Positions 27,270 to 36,528 of a stretch of 64,000 nt of DNA are shown here, in pieces. A model generated the notes under the pieces. It saw only the letters and a list, made by a program, of their open reading frames with translations. It had not been told where the DNA came from and made no database searches. The position numbers and the translations under genes were made by a program. Position 1 is the first letter of the stretch. Each line of letters opens with the position of its first letter. This DNA comes from Treponema bryantii (GTDB taxonomy: Bacteria; Spirochaetota; Spirochaetia; Treponematales; Treponemataceae), in NCBI RefSeq assembly GCF_900113965.1, contig NZ_FORI01000001.1, positions 389,477 to 453,476 of the forward strand, read 5' to 3'.

Positions 27270-30200
27270 ATGACAAAAATGATTAATAGATTTAGTAAGT
27301 TATTAAAATTCTCCACATTAGGACTTTTTACTCTTGTTACTTTATCAGCCTGTGAAATTGGTCTTGGAGAAGCTGTAGATCTTGAGCCTCCAGTAGTTAA
27401 TCTTTTATCTCATAAGGATAATGATTCAGTTGCCCAGACTTTCCGTCTTTCTGGTACTGCCTCAGATAATGAAGGTGTAACAAAGCTTTCGATAGATTTT
27501 GAAGAAGCCGACTTACATTATTCTGTTGAACCTGGCCATAAATGGCAAAAGAAAACTGCCGGCACTGATTGGATAGAACTTTCAGATAGTAATGCATTGT
27601 GTTCAAATAAAGATGGAATCTGGACTTGGTTCGTAGACGTAAATACTGCCGAGGCAAGAAGTGGTATGGGATCAAATTATAGTCTGGAAATTTTAGTTAC
27701 AGATGAAATGGGTAACTCTGGAAAGGAATCTAAAATAAACTGTACTTTGATAGTTGATGAAAAAATTCCTAATGTAAGTATTTATAAGCCGGACATCATT
27801 TCCTCTTATACAAAGGCTAAAGATACATTTGATTCATATGATCCAGATCCTGTAATTGGTATAAATGGTAATACCTTCTTAAATTTGTTAAATGGCGAAA
27901 TAACTTTATATGGAAGACAGGAAGGATCTGCTTCATTTAAGGAGCTATTGATTGAATTAGATGACGGCATTACAGATGAAAGAATAATTTCTGATAATGT
28001 TCCGGTAATTAAAGATCCAACTACAGAAAAAATTGCTGCAGCCTATCCTTTAGGTAATGCAAACAAATATTATTCACGCACTTTATCTCGTAAAGGTTCG
28101 GAAGCAACAGATTTGCGAAACTGGCAGTTAACTATAATTCCGGAAGAATGGATAACTTCTTCACATCAGGAACTTACAACAGGGAAACATCTTGTCCGAA
28201 TTATTTCAACAAGCATAAGTAGTTCAGATGCATGGGAACGAAAAGTAATTGGATACTTTGTATGGTGGCCAGAAGCTGATACTCCATGGATTGAAGCAAA
28301 TAATGGCGGTTTAAATGATACTTCGCTTGCAGAAATATTCCCGTCATCTCCAATATCTGGACTTGCTTATGATGATGATGGAATTTCAAGTCTAACATAT
28401 ACAATCAAAAAGAAAGATGATAATAGTGGCGAATATTCAGTATTTAATGAATTAGCTAACAAGACAATTAAGCTTTCTGAAGATAAGGCAAAAACTTCAG
28501 CATGGTCTATTAATGCTCCAAACGATGAAGGTGTATACGAACTTAGCTTGAAAGTATCTGATTTGCATGGAAAATCTGCATCTATTCAGCGATATTTTAA
28601 GATAATGGATGTTAAGGCTCCAGATATCGTATTGAATTACAATGCTTCAGCCTTAGCTAATGCTAATGGAGATATAAATTTTTCAGGGACAGTTTCAGAT
28701 GACGGTAGAATTGAATCATTAAAGATTATATTTTTGAATCCAGACGATTCCACTCCTGCAAATATGATTCGTTATGCTAATGGAAATGAACTATTCTGGG
28801 ATTCAACAGATACTCCCGAAGATAATTACGGTAATAGGATTTTTACAATAACTCTTGGAAATCCAACTTATGACAATATTAAAAAGGTAAATACTTATAC
28901 AGTAAATAAAGAGCTAAATCTATTTAATTCAAATGAATTAAATATTGGATTAGGAACTAATCAGAAGCATTTGCAGGAACTGAATTTTCTTGTTCGCGCG
29001 AAAGATAGTGGTGCAACGACAAAGGTAATCCAGATTTCTATTAATGGTGATGCACAGTCACCAGAATTATCTATTACATCAATTCAACAGTTTAAATCAA
29101 ATGGAACTGCAAAAACAGGGGTGCTGAGTGAAGAGATTCCTAATTTAGCGGTTGTTGAAGCTGGTGATTATGTGATTCTGAAAGGAGAGATGGCAGACAA
29201 CTCTATTAATGCATGGAATAATAGAAATCGAATCAGTGCAATTAATTTTAATTGGGGAAATGCTGTCTTTGAAATTCCTTCTTATACAAAAAAATCAAAT
29301 GGAAAATACACTTGGGAATGTAGAGTAACTAATATACCTACCAGTTCAACGGCAATTACTGCTTCAATTACAGATTATGGGAATAATACAACTTCAGTTA
29401 CTAAATCTGTATTTATTGAGACTACAAATGTTAGTCTTGAAAGAATAGGGGCAATTAATACAGACGGTAAATATTCAACGAGAACTGTAATAAAATTATT
29501 CCTTGAGTTTACTAAGGCTACAAATGTTACAGGAAATCCAACCTTATCATTGAATCTGGGACCTGATAAGAATAGAAAGACGGCAACTTTTGTTACCAGT
29601 ACAAATAACACTGCACAACTTGAATTTGATTATACAGTTCAGGATGGGGATAATATTGAAAAGTTGGATGTAGAAGCAATAAATGGCGGTGTATGGAAAG
29701 ACAATACTGTAACTGGAGCTGAAGCATTTACGCCTACAATGCCTACAGACTCAAAAAAATTGCTTGGTACTAGTCGTAACATAACAATAGATACGACTCC
29801 ACCAAAAGTTAGTTCTATAAGCATGCTTTCTCCTAAAAATTCTTATAAAGCAGGTTCGACTTTATTACTTAGACTGGATTTTGAAGATAACTTTAGTAAT
29901 AATTTGACTCTTACAAATGCAAATTCTATTGGTTTAAGTTTTGAAGGAATCTCCAATCCAAGTATTACAGCAAAAAAGAGTGGTTCTAGTGTTCTCTTTA
30001 CATATACTGTAAAGGCTGGAGAGAATGCTAATCCTTTGGAGTTTGTTGAAAATTCTCTAACACATTCTGGAGTTTCAATAACAGATGAAGCAGGTAATTC
30101 GATTACAGATTCAAACTGGAATCTTGCAAAACAGAGTTTTTCAGGAATTATTATTGATAATACTCCTCCAGCAGCCCCTGTTATAACACCTGCATGGTCT

Positions 30201-32501
30201 GGGGATGATGTTATTGTTTCTTCAGATACCAGTTTTGTTATAACTGGAGAAAAAGAAGCAACTGTCGAATATTCCATAGACAATGGAGTTACATGGCAGT
30301 CGTATACAAATACTGAATCAGTTACAACTAAAACAATTAATATCAAAAATTCTGGTGTATATGAAATAAAGGCTAAGCAGACAGACAAGGCTGGAAATTC
30401 AGGTCCTGTATCTGCTGTAAAGAAAGTAACGGTAGACAAAGTTGAGATTTTCAAAAATATAACAGTAACAAATGCCGAAGCTACATATAAAACTGGTGAT
30501 ACAATTACAGGACAGATTAATTTTGGAAAAGCAGTGACTTTAGCAGTTGGTTCTACTGTATCTCTTAATGTAAAACGAAATGGCTCTGCTTTACAAGCAA
30601 TTTCAATCGATAATCCTACAACAAAAGCAAGTTCTTTTACATTTACTTATACAGTCGGAGAAAAAGATACTATTGATACTACAGGCAATGCCGAAGGTTT
30701 GTTAAAAGTTATTGGCTGGTCTTTTGGCACAGATAATAAAGTGAATGTTGATTATGGAACAGAATCAGCACCAAATATAAAATCAGTTTCGGTACCATAT
30801 AGTACTACAATTATTTCGGGAAAGAATATAAATGAAAGTAAAAAGATAAAGATACTTTCTGGATATCCAACATATCAAAGTTATGCTCTTTCAGCTGATA
30901 ATCAGACTTTAACGATTACTTTCAATCGTGATATTTCAAAAATAAGCAGCACAAAAGAAATACGTCTCGAAATGACAGATACTTACAAGGCACCTACTGT
31001 ATTTACAGAAACTCAGTATAGCAAGTTGCCGGCAACAATAAAGAATGCTACTTTCACAAAAGATGAAGTTTCAAAGAAATACTATACAGAAGGAATTAAT
31101 GGTGCATATAAAGCAACTGATACGGCAACAACACTTACTCCAGATACAACTAAGAAATATATTCTTGATTTTGATATAGATGACACCGATGAAACATTAA
31201 TAGGACTATTTAAAGCAAAAGATAAAGATAAGGTGATAGTACCTTTGTATTCAAGCAATATTACTGCTAGTAGAAATAAACTGACAGTAAAACTGACTGG
31301 TTCTTACGAAATTCCAGTTAAAGGTGCAACTTACAAACTTGTTATTCCATCTGGAATTGTACAGGATAATGTTCAGAATCAAAATCATGAAGGTACTACA
31401 GAAAGTCCAATACGTGAAATTTCTGGAATTGTTGCAAACGGGGTGGAGAAGCCTATAATACGAATTCAGAAAAAGGATCAGAAAATCTCCAGTACAGGCT
31501 CCGCAAAAGACGCAACTGTTGAAATGCCTTCTACTGCAAAAATGAAAATTACATGTCAAACTTCTGTAGCAGAAATTACATGGGTAAAGAAAGAAGAACC
31601 TTCTGCAGTAAAAACTATTAAGGATGCAAAGACTCATGGTAAATCAGATTTAACAACTGCGGATGTAACAATACCACCAACAACAGGCCTTACTGCCTAT
31701 AATGCTGAACAAACCTTAGGTTCTACAATTTCAAACTATGCAGGTGCTACAGGACTTAAAATTGCTATTGTAGCAAAAGCAACTACATACACAGATGCTA
31801 ATAAGCAAACCCAAAAGGCTCAAGAAACATCTTATGAATATGCTGCAAGAACTGTTTTGAAGTTTAATCTTTCAACAAAGCGCGTATATCAATATAATAA
31901 TTACCAATGGAATTTAAATAATAATGATTATGATAGAGGCGGTGGTTATGCAACAGGTGTAACAACCAGTGAAGGATCAAAGGCACTGTACAATCTTCCT
32001 GTATGGGTTCAGGGAGGAGATTCTCCGGCTGGTGGAAATACAATAGCTGGTTTTCCACTGGCTTGGGACAAGCCTAGCACATTTAAACTCATGGCTTGTG
32101 ATAATAGTTATCAAACTTATACTTATAATGATAACAATCATTCAGTAACTAGTACTGATAAAACTGCAGCAACTGGAAAAACAGCCTTTAGCGAAGATGG
32201 TTCTTGGCAAGAGGAACATACCTACTGGTACTGGGTAACATGGGATTTAAGTTCTGTATGTTATACTGGCTTGGCTGTTGGAGACGTGCCGTCAGATGCT
32301 TCAACCTTATATAAGGATGGACCTCAAGGTCCAAAGAACTGGTATGTAGCTGAATGTTCATGGGCTGCAATAAAACAAAATACTGCACTGTATCCAGGTG
32401 AAACACTTGTTTTATCTTTGGAGGACGTTGATAATACAGATGACAATAATAATACAAAAGGTGCTTACTTATTCCGTACAAAGAATTATGGACATCGCTA
32501 G
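27270..32501 (+). CDS. Giant Ig-like lipoprotein (1743 aa), paralogue B
   Basis: The start is set at ATG 27270 because AGGAG lies about 8 nt upstream; an ATG at 27252 would add six residues without a ribosome-binding site. The signal peptide ends in lipobox LSAC, followed by EIGLGEAVDLEPPVVNLL, nearly the same N-terminal block as the upstream paralogue. Ig-like repeats follow (FRLSGTASDNEGVTKLSIDF, ISGLAYDDDGISSLTYTI, FSGTVSDDGRIESLKIIF), then domains with KTGDTITGQINFGKAVTL-type strands. The C-terminal domain has several Trp and Tyr residues (HTYWYWVTWDL). The gene follows paralogue A with almost no gap and ends at a strong terminator, so A and B form a two-gene operon that arose by tandem duplication. 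Confidence 0.8.
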   Translation: MTKMINRFSKLLKFSTLGLFTLVTLSACEIGLGEAVDLEPPVVNLLSHKDNDSVAQTFRLSGTASDNEGVTKLSIDFEEADLHYSVEPGHKWQKKTAGTDWIELSDSNALCSNKDGIWTWFVDVNTAEARSGMGSNYSLEILVTDEMGNSGKESKINCTLIVDEKIPNVSIYKPDIISSYTKAKDTFDSYDPDPVIGINGNTFLNLLNGEITLYGRQEGSASFKELLIELDDGITDERIISDNVPVIKDPTTEKIAAAYPLGNANKYYSRTLSRKGSEATDLRNWQLTIIPEEWITSSHQELTTGKHLVRIISTSISSSDAWERKVIGYFVWWPEADTPWIEANNGGLNDTSLAEIFPSSPISGLAYDDDGISSLTYTIKKKDDNSGEYSVFNELANKTIKLSEDKAKTSAWSINAPNDEGVYELSLKVSDLHGKSASIQRYFKIMDVKAPDIVLNYNASALANANGDINFSGTVSDDGRIESLKIIFLNPDDSTPANMIRYANGNELFWDSTDTPEDNYGNRIFTITLGNPTYDNIKKVNTYTVNKELNLFNSNELNIGLGTNQKHLQELNFLVRAKDSGATTKVIQISINGDAQSPELSITSIQQFKSNGTAKTGVLSEEIPNLAVVEAGDYVILKGEMADNSINAWNNRNRISAINFNWGNAVFEIPSYTKKSNGKYTWECRVTNIPTSSTAITASITDYGNNTTSVTKSVFIETTNVSLERIGAINTDGKYSTRTVIKLFLEFTKATNVTGNPTLSLNLGPDKNRKTATFVTSTNNTAQLEFDYTVQDGDNIEKLDVEAINGGVWKDNTVTGAEAFTPTMPTDSKKLLGTSRNITIDTTPPKVSSISMLSPKNSYKAGSTLLLRLDFEDNFSNNLTLTNANSIGLSFEGISNPSITAKKSGSSVLFTYTVKAGENANPLEFVENSLTHSGVSITDEAGNSITDSNWNLAKQSFSGIIIDNTPPAAPVITPAWSGDDVIVSSDTSFVITGEKEATVEYSIDNGVTWQSYTNTESVTTKTINIKNSGVYEIKAKQTDKAGNSGPVSAVKKVTVDKVEIFKNITVTNAEATYKTGDTITGQINFGKAVTLAVGSTVSLNVKRNGSALQAISIDNPTTKASSFTFTYTVGEKDTIDTTGNAEGLLKVIGWSFGTDNKVNVDYGTESAPNIKSVSVPYSTTIISGKNINESKKIKILSGYPTYQSYALSADNQTLTITFNRDISKISSTKEIRLEMTDTYKAPTVFTETQYSKLPATIKNATFTKDEVSKKYYTEGINGAYKATDTATTLTPDTTKKYILDFDIDDTDETLIGLFKAKDKDKVIVPLYSSNITASRNKLTVKLTGSYEIPVKGATYKLVIPSGIVQDNVQNQNHEGTTESPIREISGIVANGVEKPIIRIQKKDQKISSTGSAKDATVEMPSTAKMKITCQTSVAEITWVKKEEPSAVKTIKDAKTHGKSDLTTADVTIPPTTGLTAYNAEQTLGSTISNYAGATGLKIAIVAKATTYTDANKQTQKAQETSYEYAARTVLKFNLSTKRVYQYNNYQWNLNNNDYDRGGGYATGVTTSEGSKALYNLPVWVQGGDSPAGGNTIAGFPLAWDKPSTFKLMACDNSYQTYTYNDNNHSVTSTDKTAATGKTAFSEDGSWQEEHTYWYWVTWDLSSVCYTGLAVGDVPSDASTLYKDGPQGPKNWYVAECSWAAIKQNTALYPGETLVLSLEDVDNTDDNNNTKGAYLFRTKNYGHR

Positions 32502-32525
32502 TTTCTATTATTTGTATTAAAATAA

Positions 32526-32562
32526 AAAGAAGAACCTTGCCATTGGCAAGGTTCTTCTTTTT
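32526..32562. terminator. Bidirectional rho-independent terminator
   Basis: A perfect 16-bp stem (AAAGAAGAACCTTGCC paired with its complement) closes a 3-nt ATT loop, with A-runs on the left and T-runs on the right. It lies between the convergent lipoprotein operon and the small Rpn-tail ORF and overlaps the stop codon of the latter. Confidence 0.9.
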
Positions 32563-32767
32563 ATACTTCAGCAGTTATATTCTTCTGTAATTCTAAAACT
32601 TTCTCGAGGGGTGCATTCATTTTTTCTGCAGCTAATTCTGGCTTTATATTGAATTCTTTTATAAGTATTAATGCGGCTTCGATGGCTTTTTGTTCCTGTC
32701 CATCTTTGAATGCTTCTTCTTTTTTTACTGCGATATCCATTTTGTAATTATATTTTGCACTAAGCAT
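32561..32767 (-). CDS. Stand-alone Rpn C-terminal tail (68 aa)
   Basis: A small ORF with ATG preceded by GGGAGG at about 8 nt spacing. The sequence has a charged helix (KKEEAFKDGQEQKAIEAALIL) and ends APLEKVLELQKNITAEV. This matches the C-terminal tail of Rpn proteins and the other tail ORF at 1179-1394. There is no PD-(D/E)XK core. It has its own ribosome-binding site and shares a perfect terminator with the convergent lipoprotein operon, both signs of a working small gene. Alternatives are a pseudogene remnant of a deleted rpn gene, or a trans-acting partner of full-length Rpn proteins. Confidence 0.6.
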   Translation of the reverse strand: MLSAKYNYKMDIAVKKEEAFKDGQEQKAIEAALILIKEFNIKPELAAEKMNAPLEKVLELQKNITAEV

Positions 32768-32922
32768 ATTAATTACCTCCCTGGATTTGCGGTCCAGATT
32801 AAAGGTTTTGTAAAAGTAATTTACGTTTCGATATGTGTTTTCAGGAAGTTTTTGGGGAATATTCTTTAAAAAAGAAATGATTTTCAGTAAAATAAAGGTT
32901 AATTATAATTCAGGAGTTTATT

Positions 32923-34836
32923 ATGTGCGGCATTGTCGGCTATGTTGGAAATAAAAATGCGACTTCGGTGTTAATCCGGGCGCTTAAAAAACTGGAATAT
33001 CGCGGATACGATTCTGCAGGTATTGCGGTATATACTGGGGAAGAAATTGTTGTTCAGAAAGTAAAGGGAATGCTCAAAAATCTTTCTGAGAGAATTACCG
33101 GCGAGGTGATTCCGGAAGGGCTCAAGGGCAAAGAATATACTGACTACGAAAACAAGCTGGCTCTTAAGACTGATGATTTTATTAAGGGAAGCCTTGGAAT
33201 TGGTCATACTCGCTGGGCTACTCACGGTGAGCCTAGTGATTTGAACAGCCATCCGCACACAAATATGGACGGCACAATCTCTATCGTTCATAACGGTATT
33301 ATCGAAAACTATGCTGAGCTCAAGGCTAAGCTGCAGGCTCAGGGTGTTGTCTTTAAGTCTCAGACAGATACTGAAGTTGTTGTTCACCTTCTCGACCAGA
33401 AATATAAGGCAACTGGCGATATCTTTAAGGCTGTAATTGAAACTCTTCACGTGCTCGAAGGTTCTTATGCCCTCGGCGTAATCTGCAAGAACTATCCGGA
33501 CCGTATTATTGCTGCCCGCAAGGAAAGCCCTCTTATCGTAGGTCTTGGTCAGGGCGAAAATTTTATTGCTTCTGATGTTCCTGCTATTCTTGAGCACACA
33601 CGCGATGTTTACTATCTTGGTGAGCGCGAGCTTGCTGTTTTGTATAATGACCATGTTGACCTCTTTAACTTTGAAGGCGAGAAAATCATAAAGGAACCAA
33701 GCCATGTTGAATGGGATATGGACGCTGCTACTAAGGGCGGTTACGAGCACTTTATGATTAAGGAAATCCACGAGCAGCCTAAGGGCCTTACTGATACTAT
33801 GCGCCCTCGTATTGTAAAGGATGATTCTGGAAAGCCGGTTGATGTTTTCTTTGAGGAAAACAAAATGGATGATGCCTGGAAGACTGCAGACCGCGTTGTA
33901 ATTACTGCCTGCGGTACTGCTTACCATGCCGGCGTTGTTGCTAAATATGCTTTTGAAAAGATTGCCCGCATGAAGGTTGATGTTGATGTTGCTTCTGAGT
34001 TCCGCTACCGCGACCCTATTCTGGACAAAAAAGATATCTTCATTGTAATTTCTCAGTCTGGTGAAACTGCCGACACTTTGAGCGCTCTTCGCCTTGCTAA
34101 GGAAAACGGTCTTAAAGTTGTTGCAATTACTAACTGTGTTGGTTCAACTGTAAGCCGCGAGGCAGATGATGTTATTTACACTTTGGCTGGTCCAGAGATT
34201 GCGGTTGCTTCTACCAAGGCTTATACTACTCAGCTTTTGTGTCTTTACCTGCTTGCAATTAAGGCTGGTAAGCTGCGCGGTACTGTGAGTGAAGAAGAAG
34301 CAACAAAGCTTTTGACTGAGCTCGAAGGAATCCCTGCAAAGATTCAGCAGATTCTTGATGGGAAAGAAGTTATCCAGAAGTTCGCTTCTCAGCAGTTTAA
34401 TAAAGATAAGATTTTCTATATCGGCCGTCAGTTTGACTCGGCAACTTCTCTGGAAAGTGCTTTGAAGCTTAAGGAAGTTTCATATATGCATTCCGAAGCT
34501 TTTGCTGCCGGAGAACTTAAACATGGTCCTATTGCCCTGATTGACCCACAGACTCTGGTTGTTGCAATTGCCAGCCAGCCTGCTTTGTACGATAAAATCG
34601 GTTCAAACATGGTAGAAGTAAAGAGCCGCGGTGCAACAGTGCTTGTTATTACTCAGGATGAAAAGGCTTTTGAAGGCAAAACAGATGAAGTATTTAAGAT
34701 CCCTGAGTGCTCGGATACTCTTGCGTCTATTCTGACTGTAATTCCTGCTCAGCTTTTCGCTTACTACTGTGCAGTACAGCGCGGCTTTGACCCAGATAAA
34801 CCAAGAAATCTGGCTAAGTCGGTAACTGTAGAATAA
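32923..34836 (+). CDS. glmS: Glutamine-fructose-6-phosphate aminotransferase (isomerizing)
   Basis: GlmS makes glucosamine-6-phosphate from fructose-6-phosphate and glutamine, the first step to peptidoglycan amino sugars. Met1 is followed by Cys2 (MCGIVGYVG), the class-II glutaminase nucleophile after Met removal. HTRWATHG and SHPHT follow, and two SIS isomerase domains are visible (TACGTAYHAGVVAKY, SQSGETADTLSAL, GRQFDSATSLESALKLKE). The protein ends AKSVTVE as in the family. The length is 637 against about 609, mainly from a ~25-residue acidic/basic insert before HTRWATHG (GEVIPEGLKGKEYTDYENK). AGGAG precedes the ATG. It is a single-gene unit ending at the hairpin 34850-34885. Confidence 0.96.
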   Translation: MCGIVGYVGNKNATSVLIRALKKLEYRGYDSAGIAVYTGEEIVVQKVKGMLKNLSERITGEVIPEGLKGKEYTDYENKLALKTDDFIKGSLGIGHTRWATHGEPSDLNSHPHTNMDGTISIVHNGIIENYAELKAKLQAQGVVFKSQTDTEVVVHLLDQKYKATGDIFKAVIETLHVLEGSYALGVICKNYPDRIIAARKESPLIVGLGQGENFIASDVPAILEHTRDVYYLGERELAVLYNDHVDLFNFEGEKIIKEPSHVEWDMDAATKGGYEHFMIKEIHEQPKGLTDTMRPRIVKDDSGKPVDVFFEENKMDDAWKTADRVVITACGTAYHAGVVAKYAFEKIARMKVDVDVASEFRYRDPILDKKDIFIVISQSGETADTLSALRLAKENGLKVVAITNCVGSTVSREADDVIYTLAGPEIAVASTKAYTTQLLCLYLLAIKAGKLRGTVSEEEATKLLTELEGIPAKIQQILDGKEVIQKFASQQFNKDKIFYIGRQFDSATSLESALKLKEVSYMHSEAFAAGELKHGPIALIDPQTLVVAIASQPALYDKIGSNMVEVKSRGATVLVITQDEKAFEGKTDEVFKIPECSDTLASILTVIPAQLFAYYCAVQRGFDPDKPRNLAKSVTVE

Positions 34837-34849
34837 AATCGCTGAACCC

Positions 34850-34885
34850 AAAAAAAAACCAGTCGTAAGCGACTGGTTTTTTTTT
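34850..34885. terminator. Bidirectional terminator between glmS and tRNA-Ile2
   Basis: Nine A, stem CCAGTCG, loop TAAG, stem CGACTGG, nine T. It can stop both glmS (plus) and the tRNA transcript (minus). The T/A run touches the tRNA 3' end. Confidence 0.9.
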
Positions 34886-34957
34886 GGGCCATCTTGGACT
34901 TGAACCAAGGACCAAAGGATTATGAGTCCTCTGCTCTAACCACTGAGCTAATGGCCC
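34885..34957 (-). tRNA. tRNA-Ile2 (anticodon CAU, lysidine type) or tRNA-Met
   Basis: The minus strand folds into a 73-nt cloverleaf. The acceptor is GGGCCAT/ATGGCCC, the D arm is GCTCAGTGGTTAGAGC, the anticodon stem-loop is GAGGA-CTCATAA-TCCTT (anticodon CAT), and the T arm is CTTGGTTCAAGTCCAAG. The stretch TTAGCTCAGTGGTTAGAGCA and the GACTCATAATC loop are much closer to the known minor isoleucine tRNA (CAU, lysidine-modified by TilS, reads AUA) than to elongator tRNA-Met. CCA is not encoded. Confidence 0.85.
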
Positions 34958-35093
34958 GGAATGAAAATAATATTATCAGAAAAATCGGGCTTAATCAAGA
35001 TAACGGAAAATTACGAAAATCAACGAAAAAAAACATTGAAAACTTGGCGAGACGGTGTAATAATGAATAAATACGTAGTTAAAGGTTATACTA

Positions 35094-36383
35094 ATGAGTG
35101 TTTATTCAAAAGAAGTCATTTCGGATTTAATTTTCGATAAGATTGATTCAATCATAATTGTTGATGCAAAGAAAAACAGCTATCACACAATTAAGAAGCA
35201 CGGTGTTTTTGAAAATTTTCTCGACGAAGATGGTTCTTATAAAGATCTTATAGAAAAATTCTGGTTTCATCTTAATAATAGCACAACTAAAATTGCCGAC
35301 GAGTATCAGGTTTTTGTTCCTATGATTGGGGAATTCAAAGGCAAATATGTAGACCGTATTACTATAAACTGCGACGGGGAAGTTCATCTTATTCAGATTT
35401 CAATTTATCCGCTTGATTTGGAATCTGGAAAATATCTTTTTATGCTTGATGAGCTTGATAACTGTGAATATCTTCGTGATTTCTACACAAACCGCAAGCT
35501 TGATACAATTGAGAGTTCTTTCCTTTTCTCAATGTATGTTGATTTAATCAAAGACATTTCTTACAGCATTAATATTACTGAGCTTACAAATAATCCTGCA
35601 AATTATGATGTTAAATATTCAGCCTGGCGCCAGATGATTGTAAATATGATCTGGCCGGATGATCAGAAGCTGTTCCTGGAACGAACGGACCCTGAATATC
35701 TTAAAAAGAATCTTGCACCGGGCCGTACAACTTCTTTTGACTGCCAGATGAAGAACCTTGAAGGCCTTTATATCTGGGTAAAACTGATTTTCAGCCGAAC
35801 TGAGACTACAAACAAAGAAGATTTCAGATTTGTGTTTATGGTTCAGGATATTCATGATAATTCGCTTAAGCTGTTCGATACTCTTAAACGTTATGAAGAG
35901 CTTGCTTCCCGAGATCCGCTCACTTCAATTTACAACCACGGACGAATCGAGACTGAAATTATTAATGCAATCGACACCTTTAAGGATAAGGGAACTCCGG
36001 TTTCGTTTATGATGCTGGATATTGACTACTTTAAGAAGGTAAATGATAAGTTTGGTCACTCTGTAGGTGATATTGTTCTTAAGCAGTTTGTAAAGGTAAT
36101 CAATGAGTTTATTGAGCCTTATAATTTTACGCTTGGACGCTGGGGTGGCGAAGAGTTTGTCTGTGTCTGCTATGATATGAAGCTGGAAGAGGTGACAAAG
36201 CTTGCAGATGAGCTTAGAGAAAAGATTTCTAAGACTGAGTTTAAGAAGGTGATTAAGCTTACCTGCAGTATTGGTTTGACTGATGTAAAAGAAGGCGATA
36301 CTGCACAGATTATTTTTGACCGCGTAGACCATGCGATGTATGAAGCAAAAACTGGCGGTCGAAACCGAATTATAACTAATTGA
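35094..36383 (+). CDS. Diguanylate cyclase (PAS-like sensor plus GGDEF)
   Basis: A 429-residue soluble protein without transmembrane segments. The N-terminal ~260 residues look like two PAS-type modules; the second (about 195-255) has PGRTTSFDCQMKNLEG and YIWVKLIFSRT. A linker helix leads to a GGDEF domain (about 275-429) with RDPLTSIYNHG, MMLDIDYFKKVNDKFGHSVGD and an intact active site GGEEF (about residues 351-355). It should make cyclic-di-GMP. The usual RxxD inhibitory site is not obvious. The upstream spacing from the tRNA is 136 bp and the gene has its own terminator, so it is probably monocistronic. Confidence 0.9.
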   Translation: MSVYSKEVISDLIFDKIDSIIIVDAKKNSYHTIKKHGVFENFLDEDGSYKDLIEKFWFHLNNSTTKIADEYQVFVPMIGEFKGKYVDRITINCDGEVHLIQISIYPLDLESGKYLFMLDELDNCEYLRDFYTNRKLDTIESSFLFSMYVDLIKDISYSINITELTNNPANYDVKYSAWRQMIVNMIWPDDQKLFLERTDPEYLKKNLAPGRTTSFDCQMKNLEGLYIWVKLIFSRTETTNKEDFRFVFMVQDIHDNSLKLFDTLKRYEELASRDPLTSIYNHGRIETEIINAIDTFKDKGTPVSFMMLDIDYFKKVNDKFGHSVGDIVLKQFVKVINEFIEPYNFTLGRWGGEEFVCVCYDMKLEEVTKLADELREKISKTEFKKVIKLTCSIGLTDVKEGDTAQIIFDRVDHAMYEAKTGGRNRIITN

Positions 36384-36427
36384 CATTACCCCTTCATTTA
36401 ACAATAATATAGAATATTAAGGCAAAG

Positions 36428-36481
36428 ACGCCGTAGATATAATTCTGCTTGAGGCAGGAGTATGTCTACGGCGTTTTTTTT
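36428..36481 (+). terminator. Rho-independent terminator after the diguanylate cyclase
   Basis: A 10-bp stem ACGCCGTAGA/TCTACGGCGT encloses an inner CTGC/GCAG hairpin, followed by eight T. Confidence 0.85.
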
Positions 36482-36486
36482 GCTAT

Positions 36487-36511
36487 GTCATCCTCCGGCT
36501 TGACCGGAGGA
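36487..36511 (+). repeat. GTCATCC-type palindromic repeat upstream of purF
   Basis: GTCA is followed by a perfect 8-bp hairpin TCCTCCGG-CTTGA-CCGGAGGA. It lies directly before the purF ribosome-binding site and belongs to the same broad GTCAT-headed group as the repeats at 21137, 48857 and 56561. Confidence 0.65.
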
Positions 36512-36528
36512 ACTATTCGAGGTCTAAA

